This document shows positions 6,630 to 13,976 of a stretch of DNA of 15,162 nt, in pieces; position 1 is the first letter of the stretch; every line of letters begins with the position of its first letter. Made by a program: the position numbers and the translations under genes. Source of the stretch: Gemmatimonadota bacterium (GTDB lineage: Bacteria > Gemmatimonadota > Gemmatimonadetes > Gemmatimonadales > GWC2-71-9); the NCBI GenBank assembly GCA_003221985.1, contig QHUQ01000177.1:1-15162 (forward strand), in the 5' to 3' direction. The notes under the pieces were generated by a model that saw only the letters and a list, made by a program, of their open reading frames with translations, was not told where the DNA came from and did not search any database.

Positions 6630-7508
6630 TTAGCGCTCCACCGCGCCGAGGAGTCCCTGCGGGCGCACGATCAGCACCGCGACCATCACGAAGAACATGA
6701 ACACCTGTGCCGCCTGCGGCAGGATCAGGATGCCGAAGGTGTACACCTCGCCGATGATCAAGGACGCCAACGCGGCGCCGAGGAAGCTACCCATCCCCCC
6801 AACGATGACAACGGCGAACACCGCCACGATGATCTCGACGTCCATGCCGCTGCCGATGCTTCCGAGAGGCGCGGCGAGCATCCCGGCCGCGCCGGCGAGG
6901 AACGCTCCGATGGCAAAGACTGTGGCGAACAAGCGGGGCAGCCGGATCCCCAGAATGGCCACCATCTCGCGGTCGGCCACCGCCGCGCGGATGACCTTCC
7001 CGAGTCGGGTCTGCGTGAGGAGGAGCCAGAGACCGATTCCCGTCGCCGCGCCGACTCCAATGAGGAGGAGGTTATAGGTCGGTAGGACGACGCCGGCCAG
7101 CTCGATGCGGCCTGCCAGGCCGGGGGGGCGCGGTACCGACCGGTATTGACCGCCCCAGAACATCTTCACAAGATCGCCGATGATGAGAACGAAGCCGTAA
7201 GTGAAGAGAATCTGATCGCTGTGCTCCCGATCGTAGATCGGCCGGAGCAGATATTCCAGGACCAGGCCGAGCGCGGCGACTGCGAGGCCGGCCACGACGA
7301 CGCTCAACCAAAATCCGAGGGCCATCGCTTTGAGCCACTCCCAGACGAAGTAGCCGAGGAAGGCGCCGACCATATAGAGCGAACCGTGGGCAAAGTTGAC
7401 GACGCGAAGGACGCCGAAGATCAGGGCGAGGCCGAGGGCGAGGAGGAACAGCACCATCCCGAAGGTGACCCCGCTGATGAACTGATTGACGACGCCCGTG
7501 AGCGTCAT
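6630..7508 (-). CDS. livH: branched-chain amino acid type ABC transporter permease LivH
   Basis: This is the first membrane subunit, 292 aa, the standard LivH length. The N-terminal helix pair carries the family signature GLALIFGVLRVVNFAHGSLY. The cytoplasmic coupling region reads TRLGKVIRAAVADREMVAIL, followed by the FAIGAFLAGAAGML helix and the VVIVGGMGSFLGA block. It ends in the usual VLIVRPQGLLGAVER. Around eight membrane segments are visible. The ATG has no good Shine-Dalgarno site (CTGAGCAAACG precedes it), and a perfect 6-bp GC hairpin sits 13 nt upstream, so translation may be low or dependent on structure. It follows livK after a 69-nt gap. Confidence 0.95.
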   Translation of the reverse strand: MTLTGVVNQFISGVTFGMVLFLLALGLALIFGVLRVVNFAHGSLYMVGAFLGYFVWEWLKAMALGFWLSVVVAGLAVAALGLVLEYLLRPIYDREHSDQILFTYGFVLIIGDLVKMFWGGQYRSVPRPPGLAGRIELAGVVLPTYNLLLIGVGAATGIGLWLLLTQTRLGKVIRAAVADREMVAILGIRLPRLFATVFAIGAFLAGAAGMLAAPLGSIGSGMDVEIIVAVFAVVIVGGMGSFLGAALASLIIGEVYTFGILILPQAAQVFMFFVMVAVLIVRPQGLLGAVER

Positions 7509-7521
7509 CGTTTGCTCAGCG

Positions 7522-7537
7522 GGACGCTCCGGCGTCC
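7522..7537 (-). promoter_or_regulatory. GC hairpin between livK and livH
   Basis: In the minus-strand transcript GGACGC-CGGA-GCGTCC forms a perfect 6-bp stem with a four-base loop. Its 3' edge is 13 nt before the livH ATG, over the place where a ribosome-binding site would be expected. A second palindrome, GGGCCGGCCC, lies just upstream in the same 69-nt gap. Hairpins after binding-protein genes often set the binding protein above the membrane parts in amount. That role is inferred here. Confidence 0.4.
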
Positions 7538-7577
7538 ACCAGGACTCGTCAGGGGCCGGCCCTCCGTACCGGTTCTT

Positions 7578-8798
7578 CTACCTTGCGGCGTCGCGGAGTC
7601 TCTTGACCTCTTCCACAGAGATCATCGAGGGCTCCACTCCGATCTTGTCGATATCCTTCAGGATGAGATGCGGGTATTTCGGGTCCCGGGCCAGCCGCCC
7701 GAAGTAGACAGGTGAGTTGGAGACATTGTCGAACTCGCGGAAGGTGATGGGACCGCGAAGGAGCGGCACGGTCGCCCCCTTCACGGCGCGGATCCACGCC
7801 TCAGGCTTGTCGGTCCCCGCTTTCTCGAGACCGTACTTCACGAGCTGCACGGCCTCGTATCCGAACACGACCCATGCCGTGGGGAGCCGCCCGTTCGTCG
7901 ATTGGTAGGCGTTGACGAACGCCTTCATTGCCGGCGTGTCAATCGCGTAGACGGGTGCACGATCAAAGGCGTAGATCCCCTCCGGAGCGTCCAGGCCGAG
8001 GGCCTGGAGCGCCGAGGGTTCTCCGGTGCCGATGAAAGTAACCTTCTCGAAGACCCCGTAGGCCTTCGCCTGTTTCACGAACGCGATGAAGTCCCCGCCC
8101 CAGAGCGCGCTCCAGATCATGTCAGGATTCTTGGTGAGCATGGCCGTGATGTAGGGAGTGAAGTCTTTCTCGCCGAGCTTGGGCCAGAACTCTCCCACGA
8201 CCTCGATATCGGGCCGGAGCTTCTTCAAGGGTTGGAGGAATCCCTCGTGCTCGAGCCGGCCCCACTCGTAGTCCGGCGCAATCGTGATGATCTTCTTTCC
8301 CTTGAGCTTCGACACGCCGACCGCCTGGCCGTAGGCCTCCGTGCGTGTGGTGAGGGACAATTCGAAGAAGTAGTCGTGCCCACGATCCTCGACGAGGCGT
8401 CGCGAGCCCCCGACGCTGTCTACCATGGGAACCTTGTACTGCTTGGCCACATCGGAGATCGCGAGCCGCACGGCGCTGCTGATGGACCCGAAGAGGAAGT
8501 TCACTTTCTGATCGAGCACCAGCTCGCGTGCGGCGGCGATTCCGAGATCCGTTTTCAACGCGCTGTCGCGGACGAGGAGTTCGAAGGGTCGGCCCAGGAC
8601 GCCTCCAGCCCTGTTGATCTCGTCGATCGCAATCTTCGCGCCCTCACCATTGTCCTTGGCCAGGAGGTAGGCCATGCCGGTAAGGTCCGTCACGAGGCCG
8701 ATCTTGATCGAATCGGCCGCGCGCGCCGGGCCAGGAGCGAGGTAAGCAAGCGCCAGCAGCCCGCCGATCAACAGCCCATTGAATCGCGCCTCGGCCAA
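7578..8798 (-). CDS. livK: ABC transporter periplasmic substrate-binding protein, LivK/type I family
   Basis: This 406-aa solute receptor feeds the LivHMGF transporter encoded after it. A signal peptide with hydrophobic core GLLIGGLLALAYLA ends near PARAA-D, giving a mature start at about residue 28. The mature protein opens with IKIGLVTDLTG and continues with the GAKIAIDEINRAGGVLGRP block, FLFGSISSAVRLAISDVA (the hinge-side ligand loop), and later APDYEWGR and FIGTGEPSALQALG, all hallmarks of Peripla_BP_6 proteins. The start is a TTG at 8796-8798. The only in-frame alternative would lie inside the signal peptide, and a stop of the preceding gene sits 3 nt upstream. A GGGGGA sequence at the end of the cyclase gene can serve as ribosome-binding site. 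The ligand is probably an amino acid or small carboxylate or amide, but the sequence does not decide it. Confidence 0.92.
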   Translation of the reverse strand: MAEARFNGLLIGGLLALAYLAPGPARAADSIKIGLVTDLTGMAYLLAKDNGEGAKIAIDEINRAGGVLGRPFELLVRDSALKTDLGIAAARELVLDQKVNFLFGSISSAVRLAISDVAKQYKVPMVDSVGGSRRLVEDRGHDYFFELSLTTRTEAYGQAVGVSKLKGKKIITIAPDYEWGRLEHEGFLQPLKKLRPDIEVVGEFWPKLGEKDFTPYITAMLTKNPDMIWSALWGGDFIAFVKQAKAYGVFEKVTFIGTGEPSALQALGLDAPEGIYAFDRAPVYAIDTPAMKAFVNAYQSTNGRLPTAWVVFGYEAVQLVKYGLEKAGTDKPEAWIRAVKGATVPLLRGPITFREFDNVSNSPVYFGRLARDPKYPHLILKDIDKIGVEPSMISVEEVKRLRDAAR

Positions 8799-8801
8799 GC
8801 G

Positions 8802-11800
8802 TCATCCATCCCCCGACGCCTTCCACTCGGGCTCCGCCTTCTCCAGCCAGAACCGCATGTCCATCTCGCGGTACATCGTTGTGGCAGCGTCGAAGCGCTC
8901 CCGAGCGTGATCGTGCTTGCCGCTGTGTTGATAGAGCTTGGCAAGGTCGGCATGGCAGTGAGCGACCAGCGGGCGCATGCCGAGCTGCGACGCGAGGACG
9001 ATCGCATCACGGTAGTGCTGCTCCGCTGCTCCGAGGTCGGGCGGGTCTCGGTAGCCGGCGATTTGCCCCAGGAGCCGGAGAACCATCGCTTCATATCCTC
9101 GCGTGGCGCGGTCGCGTAAGAGAGCCAGGGCGCTCTGCGCGCAGCGTTCGGCGTCCTCCAGCCTGCGCGCGACCACATGCGCCTCCACCAGGTAGGGCTG
9201 AAGAAACGCGACGGTCACAAGAAATCCCATGGACCGTGCGCGAGCGTCGCTCTCGTCCAGCAACCGAAGGCCCTCGTTGATCTGTCCGGAGAGCGTTCGT
9301 ACCCAGCCGAGGGTGCCTGCCAGGAGCGGCCAGATGAGGGTGATATTCCAGTCGTCGCAGAGGGCCGTTCCACGCTGGAGATCCGATGCCGCACCAGCGA
9401 AATCTCCGCCCGAGGCGCGCGCGACGCCCGCGCCATGCAGGGCGAGCACGAGGCTCCAGGGATGATCTGCTGACTCCGCAATACCGACGGCCTCGGCGCC
9501 GATAACTGACGCTTGAGCCAGATCGCCCGTGAGGGCCAGCGACATTGCCAGGAATGCTCTCGAAGTCACCGCGGGAAGCGTAGCGAACCCGAACCGTTCC
9601 CGGACTGCTTCGCGAGCCACAGACGCGGCGCTGTGCCGAAGGAACTGTACGGCGGCCGGGTACTCTCCCAGATTGAATGACGTCGCTCCGAGGTAATAAT
9701 TCGTTCCGACCTCGAGCGTGGTGTCGCCGAGCTTCGTGGCAATGTCGAGCGCGGTGCGCCCCAGCTCTCGGGCGCGGACGAGGTCGCAAACCAGGAAGTG
9801 GCCGTGACACCGGTGCATGAGACTCCAGCCCACGCGCCGAATGTCACCGGCTGCTCGGGCTAGCCGCTCGGCGTCGTCCAAGATCCCGATGGCTCGCCGC
9901 AGCTCGCCAAGGGGGAAAAGCGCGTTCTTGAGGTCGAACCGCAGCTCGATGCCCAGATCCGGCTGCCGGCGGTCGTCGGGCACGTGCTCGAGCGCCGCGA
10001 GGGCTTGCTCGAACATAGCCACCGCCTCCCGATTCGCAAAGCGCCCGGCGGCCTTGAGTCCGGCTTCCCTGGCGTAACGTACAGCCTTATCCCACATCTC
10101 GCCCCGGAGCGCGTGGTAGGCGAGGTGCTCAACGTGCTCGACGAGCCGAGTGCCGTGAAGGTTCTCGATCGCCTCGACGACCCGGCCGTGCACCCGGCGG
10201 CGGTGCTCTTGGAGGAGGCTCTCGTAGGCGACATCTTGGGTGAGCGCATGCTTGAAAGCGTAAACACGGCTGTCTGGAGCGACCCGTTCGTAGACGAACT
10301 CACGCTGCTCCAGCTCATCGAGATGCAGCGAGAGGTCGCCACCTTCCCAAACGGCGTCGAGGAGCCGCGATGAGAACTCACGCCCGACGACGGCGGCCGT
10401 CTGGAGGACGGCCTTGGTCTCGGCCGGGAGGCGATCGATCCGGGCTGCTAGCAGGGCATGAATGGTATCAGGCAGCTCGTCGCCACCGCGCTCGAGTATG
10501 GTCCGCGTGAGTTCCTCCACGAAAAACGGATTGCCCTCCGCCTTGCGCAGGATCGTCTCGGCCAGGGGCTTCGGCAGTTCCTCGACGGCGACGGCTCGCG
10601 CCAGCGTCAGGCTCTCCGCCGAGGAGAGAGGCCGGAGCGTGAGCTGGGTCGCGTAAGACTTATCCGTCCACGGCGGCCGGGCGCCGGGACGCGCCGTCGC
10701 CACGAGCAGGATCGGAACGCCGGCGAGGCTGTCCGACAGCGAGGCGAGGTACTCTTCGGAGCTCTTGTCGATCCAGTGGAGGTCCTCGACGACGAGAACG
10801 ATTGGTCGGCTCTGCGCGCCTTTGATGCTCATCTCGCGCAGGATCCGAAATGTCCGCGGCTTGAAGACGTCGGGCGGAAGCTGGGCAACGCTCTCCGCGC
10901 CTTCCTTCACGCCGAGGAGGTGCAGCAAATACGGCGCGGCCTCGGTGGGCTCCATACGAACTTCCGCGAGCCCGGCGCGGAGCTTCGCGGCCACAGATTC
11001 CGCGGCATCGCCTTCGGCGATACCGCAACCCGCCCGGAGAATGTCGAGGATTGGCTGATACGGGATCGTCACGCCGTAGGAGAGGCAGCACCCCTCGAGC
11101 CACGTCACGCGTCGCCCGGCGAGACTTTGGGCGAATTCATAGAGCAGCCGCGACTTGCCGACGCCCGGCTCCCCGACGATTTCGATCACCTGCCCCTGGC
11201 CAGCCTCGGCGATGCGCATGAGGTTGTGAAGCGCCGCGAGCTCGGGGTCGCGCCCAACGAAGGGGCTGAGGGTGCGCCCTTCGCCGCTCGCGAACGGCGA
11301 CCGACGCGGGCGTGCGCCGATGACGCGTGAGGCCGTGACGGGCGCGCTCTTGCCGCGAATCTCGATCGGACCGATCGGTTCGAGGATGACGTCGCGGCGC
11401 ACGAGACGCGCAGTGGCCTCGCTCACCAGGATCGTACCAGCCTTCGCCAATTGCTCGAGGCGGGCGGCGAGATTCGTGGTATCGCCAACGGCGGTGTAGT
11501 CCATACGTAGGTCGTTGCCGATGGCGCCGACGACCACGGAGCCCGTGTTCAGTCCCATGCGGACCGCGACCGTGCCCGCCTCGCGCGCGAGGTGGACCTC
11601 GCGCTCTCGGAGGACGCGCTCGATCGCGAGCGCGGCGAGCACGCCTCGGCGAGCGTGATCCTCATGGGCCAGTGGCGCACCGAACAATGCCATGAACCCG
11701 TCGCCAAGGAACTGGTTGATCGTGCCCTCGTATCGGTGCACCTCGCCCAGAGCGAGTTCGAAAAAGCGACTGAGCAGCGTATGCATGGCTTCTGCGCCAA

Positions 11801-12113
11801 GCCGTTCGGCGAGAGCCGTTGAGTTTGCCATGTCGCAGAACAGCACGGTCACCTGCTTGCGCTCACCCTCGAGCGCGCCCTTGGACCTAAGAATCTTCTC
11901 GGCGAGGTGCTTCGGCGTGTAGTTCTCGGGGGCGGCGAACCGCGAAGGTACCGACGTGGCGACGCCGAGTGACTTCCCGCACCCTCCGCAGAACTTCTCT
12001 CCCGCCTCGTTGGGAAAGCCACAGGAGGCGCACGCCGCTGCAAGGGACGCTCCGCACTCGTGGCAAAACCGGCGTCCTGGGCGATTCTCGAGCTGGCACT
12101 GGGGACACTTCAC
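8802..12113 (-). CDS. zinc-ribbon / class III nucleotide cyclase / AAA-type ATPase / TPR-like signalling protein
   Basis: This is a large soluble regulator of 1,103 aa. Two zinc ribbons come first (Cys3, 6, 17, 20 and Cys28, 31, 42, 45). The cyclase domain spans about 85-265, with metal-binding aspartates in LFCDMANST (Asp94) and FLGDGFMALFG (Asp138) and the AVGDTTNLAAR motif carrying Asn214 and Arg218. The usual adenine-selecting Lys is Gln134 (GTINQFLGDG) and its partner position is Thr207. An ATPase module follows with SPFVGRDPELA, Walker A GEPGVGKS (314-321) and Walker B-like VLVVEDLHWID (439-449). Residues about 630-1090 are helical repeats of TPR type. I chose the GTG at 12111-12113 because AGGAGG sits 6 nt upstream and the protein then begins MKCPQC, as relatives do. 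Its stop is 3 nt from livK, so it heads the liv operon. It may couple transport to cNMP or ATP state, which is inference. Confidence 0.93.
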   Translation of the reverse strand: MKCPQCQLENRPGRRFCHECGASLAAACASCGFPNEAGEKFCGGCGKSLGVATSVPSRFAAPENYTPKHLAEKILRSKGALEGERKQVTVLFCDMANSTALAERLGAEAMHTLLSRFFELALGEVHRYEGTINQFLGDGFMALFGAPLAHEDHARRGVLAALAIERVLREREVHLAREAGTVAVRMGLNTGSVVVGAIGNDLRMDYTAVGDTTNLAARLEQLAKAGTILVSEATARLVRRDVILEPIGPIEIRGKSAPVTASRVIGARPRRSPFASGEGRTLSPFVGRDPELAALHNLMRIAEAGQGQVIEIVGEPGVGKSRLLYEFAQSLAGRRVTWLEGCCLSYGVTIPYQPILDILRAGCGIAEGDAAESVAAKLRAGLAEVRMEPTEAAPYLLHLLGVKEGAESVAQLPPDVFKPRTFRILREMSIKGAQSRPIVLVVEDLHWIDKSSEEYLASLSDSLAGVPILLVATARPGARPPWTDKSYATQLTLRPLSSAESLTLARAVAVEELPKPLAETILRKAEGNPFFVEELTRTILERGGDELPDTIHALLAARIDRLPAETKAVLQTAAVVGREFSSRLLDAVWEGGDLSLHLDELEQREFVYERVAPDSRVYAFKHALTQDVAYESLLQEHRRRVHGRVVEAIENLHGTRLVEHVEHLAYHALRGEMWDKAVRYAREAGLKAAGRFANREAVAMFEQALAALEHVPDDRRQPDLGIELRFDLKNALFPLGELRRAIGILDDAERLARAAGDIRRVGWSLMHRCHGHFLVCDLVRARELGRTALDIATKLGDTTLEVGTNYYLGATSFNLGEYPAAVQFLRHSAASVAREAVRERFGFATLPAVTSRAFLAMSLALTGDLAQASVIGAEAVGIAESADHPWSLVLALHGAGVARASGGDFAGAASDLQRGTALCDDWNITLIWPLLAGTLGWVRTLSGQINEGLRLLDESDARARSMGFLVTVAFLQPYLVEAHVVARRLEDAERCAQSALALLRDRATRGYEAMVLRLLGQIAGYRDPPDLGAAEQHYRDAIVLASQLGMRPLVAHCHADLAKLYQHSGKHDHARERFDAATTMYREMDMRFWLEKAEPEWKASGDG

Positions 12114-12119
12114 GCCGCG

Positions 12120-12125
12120 CCTCCT
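12120..12125 (-). promoter_or_regulatory. perfect AGGAGG ribosome-binding site for the cyclase gene
   Basis: AGGAGG precedes the GTG at 12113 by 6 nt. It overlaps the TAG (12124-12126) that ends the truncated PF04392 frame upstream, so a ribosome ending on that fragment would stop right on this site. It decides the start of the cyclase gene, against a TTG 12 codons upstream that has no such site. Confidence 0.85.
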
Positions 12126-12300
12126 AGATGTCGGGACCGCTGCGGACAAGATCTTCGGCTAACCCCAAGAGCCCCTCTGCCTCGCCCCCAGTCCAGCGGT
12201 ACTCGATCACGATCTTCTGCCCTTCAACCGAGCCCCGCTCGCGAAGTCCTTGGCGAAACGCCTGAGTCGTAGACGAAGGCCCGGCTACCACCCTAGGAAG
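12124..12300 (-). pseudogene. N-terminal remnant of a PF04392-type ABC substrate-binding protein
   Basis: On the minus strand the frame reads TTQAFRQGLRERG, then SVEGQKIVIEYRW, and LLGLAEDLVRSGPDI before TAG. This is the N-terminal block of ABC_sub_bind proteins (family form: [25 protein letters not shown], then the LVRLKVDVIV strand). Homology ends exactly at the stop, just before the second half of that strand. Upstream of about 12300 the expected IGVL strand and signal peptide cannot be read cleanly in any one frame. Only roughly 50 of about 330 residues remain. It is the same family as the plus-strand C-terminal remnant at 3656-4082 but opposite in orientation and covering a different part. 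Confidence 0.75.
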
Positions 12301-12482
12301 CCGGTCGCGCCTCAGCCAGTGATCGACGCCGCCAGAATCCCTGCGCCGCGGCTGTCAGCGACGCGGAAGTGGCCTTCCCGGGGGACCGGGCGGCGGAAGC
12401 ACCACTTGTCCGCCCAAGAAACGGCTCTCGAGCCGAGCCCGGCGCACCCGCAGCCTCCAGACGAATTACGCCGCACGGCTGC
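12301..12482. other. non-coding stretch between gene remnants
   Basis: This 182-nt stretch has open frames without recognisable similarity. A minus-strand frame reading RRRSLAEARPAS may be the degraded signal-peptide region of the adjacent PF04392 remnant, but this is too weak to call. No terminator or repeat is visible. Confidence 0.3.
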
Positions 12483-12911
12483 TCAAGACCGAGTCGCACG
12501 CTTCATCACTCGCCGCGACGGTCGCCTATGGCCTGCCGTCGCTGACCCGAGGATTTCGAGCTGCTTGTGAACCATCACGCTCGCGACTTGGCCAGCCGTC
12601 GCCGACACCCCCTGCTGAGAGAGCTGCGCAGCCAACTCTTCGAGCCGAGACCAGTCCTCGGGCTTTAATGGAATCTTCTGGATCTTCGTTGCACCCTCCA
12701 GAGACGGACGCCCGCCGGTGGAGCGAACTCTGATTTCTAGCTGCCGCCGCAGTGCGTGCAGGCTGATCGGAGCGCCGTGAACCTCCTCCCGAGGCACGGC
12801 CTCGGCGCCGAGTGCCTTGGCGACCGCGTCGGATCCTACCGTACGGAACGCCGCGCCGGAATGACGAATCGCGTTCGCAGGACGGCTCGTGACCTTGAGC
12901 TTGCTTCCCAT
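12483..12911 (-). CDS. small basic protein of unknown function, possible ribbon-helix-helix-like DNA binder
   Basis: This is a 142-aa protein starting at the ATG at 12909-12911, which has an excellent GGGAGGGAGG site. The longer open frame reaches 12956 but covers the end of another reading frame. The sequence has three parts: a basic N-terminus (MGSKLKVTSRPANAIRHSG), a middle segment around AVAKALGAEAVPREEVHG, and a C-terminal region GATKIQKIPLKPEDWSRLEE followed by LAAQLSQQGVSATAGQVAS and a VMVHKQLEIL helix. The strand-helix-helix spacing of that region resembles CopG/MetJ-type ribbon-helix-helix proteins, but I do not recognise the family. The tail is Arg/Lys-rich. It directly follows a short frame ending 2 nt before its ATG, which suggests a two-gene unit. 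Confidence 0.75.
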   Translation of the reverse strand: MGSKLKVTSRPANAIRHSGAAFRTVGSDAVAKALGAEAVPREEVHGAPISLHALRRQLEIRVRSTGGRPSLEGATKIQKIPLKPEDWSRLEELAAQLSQQGVSATAGQVASVMVHKQLEILGSATAGHRRPSRRVMKRATRS

Positions 12912-12913
12912 AC

Positions 12914-13147
12914 CTACCTCCCTCCCTCGTCGTACTCCTTGATACGGAAAAACCACGACCCCTCGGGGCCGCTCAGCTCGGCCACGACCACTTCCTGGTC
13001 CGTCTCGCGACCGAAGCGGTGGAGGAACTCCTGCCGCAGATCGTGCAGCTCATCAAGGCCAGGCGTCGGAGGTTCCAGACCTGCCCGAAGAGCGTTCAGC
13101 GTGGATTGTTCCCGGCGGGAACAGAGCCACAGGCGAAAGCGGGCCGG
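12914..13147 (-). CDS. short acidic protein of unknown function, 5' end missing or undefined
   Basis: From a TGA at about 13148 to the TAG at 12914-12916 one frame encodes 77 residues that look like real protein: NALRAGLEPPTPGLDELHDL, then RQEFLHRFGRETDQEVVVAE, then a LSGPEGSWFFRIKEYDEGGR end. Charge pattern and amphipathic helices are normal for a small globular acidic protein. It ends 2 nt before the ATG of the next gene. No ATG, GTG or TTG occurs in this frame before the GTG of EVVVAE, so the start was probably lost by a frameshift or deletion near 13140, or the piece is a remnant. I do not recognise the family. Confidence 0.45.
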   Translation of the reverse strand, partial: PARFRLWLCSRREQSTLNALRAGLEPPTPGLDELHDLRQEFLHRFGRETDQEVVVAELSGPEGSWFFRIKEYDEGGR

Positions 13148-13490
13148 TCATGGCCATTACGCCGGATTCGCGGAGGCGGTCAACCGGAAGCTGCTCCGTG
13201 ACCTCGAACGCGGCCTCGGACCGGCCGTGTCTTCGAGCACGCTCGCTACTGTACGCGCCGGCTTTCTAGCGAGTCATGGCCTCATCCACAATGCCCGCCA
13301 CACACTGCTCTTGGCTCTCCGGCCAGATTCTGCAACTCTTACCATCGGCGAATCCGACGCCCGTCTGCAGCAGTTACTCCCACCGGCTCCCACGTCGCTA
13401 TGGGAGCAGCAACGTTTTCCGGTTGACTGTGCCGCCCCAACGAGGGTTTTCAATCCACCGGGATTCAAGCGCGAGACGTTGTCGCCCTCA
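13148..13490. other. 343-nt stretch without a supported gene
   Basis: No intact gene is evident. A minus-strand frame open from 13373 to 13266 reads GFADGKSCRIWPESQEQC then VAGIVDEAMTR and TAG, which looks protein-like but has no start codon and is closed upstream by a stop. CTCCCA-CGTCGCTA-TGGGAG near 13379-13398 is a perfect 6-bp inverted repeat. The plus-strand frame through this region (to 13520) is antisense to better-supported genes at both ends and shows no recognisable domain. Confidence 0.35.
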
Positions 13491-13976
13491 TTACGGAAAC
13501 GTCACAAGGTACCCGGATAGCGTCGCGAAGAAAAGCGCGTCCCCCGTAGAGGTGTTCCTCAAGAAGTTGAACCGGACCGTCGTTCCGGGATCACCGTAGA
13601 TCTGGACCCCATGATTCGCCACGAATGTGTGACCGGTGGTCCCACCGCTGGATTGCTCGATGAGCAGGAGCGGATGGGGGGCGAATACACTGTTGACTGT
13701 TGTAGTGAGCGCGACCTCGGCGGGTCGCTGCTGCTCCTGCATGCGCGCGAGCCCCGAGAGGTGCTCGATTACGAGCCGCTTGCCCACCGGTACGGTGAAG
13801 GTCCCGGTCTGCGCGAATGAGTCGCCATCGGCAAGCGTGGCGGTAAAGAGTACCTGGATGGCGTCCTTCGCGTTCACGACTTTGACGGGGACCGAGGCCT
13901 GAGCGTGTGCGGGAACCGCCGCGACTGCCAGCATCAGGGGCACGCCGAGGACAATGACTCGCGCGATGACTGACAT
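13491..13976 (-). CDS. small secreted protein of unknown function
   Basis: This 161-aa protein has a clear Sec signal peptide: hydrophobic VIARVIVLGVPLMLAVAAV, then cleavage after AHA. The mature part of about 135 residues is rich in short alternating strands (VLFTATLADGDSFAQTGTF, TVPVGKRLVIEHLSGLAR, VRFNFLRNTSTGD) with many Thr, Val, Gly and no cysteines, suggesting a beta-sandwich. I do not recognise the family. The start is the second of two nearby ATGs (13974-13976): AAAGGAGG then lies 6 nt upstream, whereas the first ATG (13982) directly abuts that site. The gene stands alone. The upstream 200 nt has only a weak TTGCTC-17-GATAGG candidate promoter. Confidence 0.8.
   Translation of the reverse strand: MSVIARVIVLGVPLMLAVAAVPAHAQASVPVKVVNAKDAIQVLFTATLADGDSFAQTGTFTVPVGKRLVIEHLSGLARMQEQQRPAEVALTTTVNSVFAPHPLLLIEQSSGGTTGHTFVANHGVQIYGDPGTTVRFNFLRNTSTGDALFFATLSGYLVTFP

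Noticed and set aside
5701..6633. 310-codon plus-strand frame antisense to livM
   Set aside because: Asp/Glu/Arg-rich composition with no domain; it mirrors the strongly supported livM and is a GC-content shadow.
7902..9119. 405-codon plus-strand frame antisense to livK and the end of the cyclase gene
   Set aside because: No motifs and a composition typical of antisense to a GC-rich gene; livK and the cyclase tail are clearly the coding strand.
10458..11330. 290-codon plus-strand frame inside the cyclase/ATPase gene
   Set aside because: It lies opposite the Walker motifs of the ATPase domain and encodes no recognisable protein.
12114..12149. Upstream TTG start at 12149 for the cyclase gene
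   Set aside because: It has no ribosome-binding site, adds 12 residues not seen in relatives, and would place the perfect AGGAGG inside the gene. The GTG at 12113 fits better.
12756..13520. 254-codon plus-strand frame
   Set aside because: It is antisense to the better supported 142-aa gene with its strong ribosome-binding site and ends inside the secreted-protein gene; no domain was recognised.
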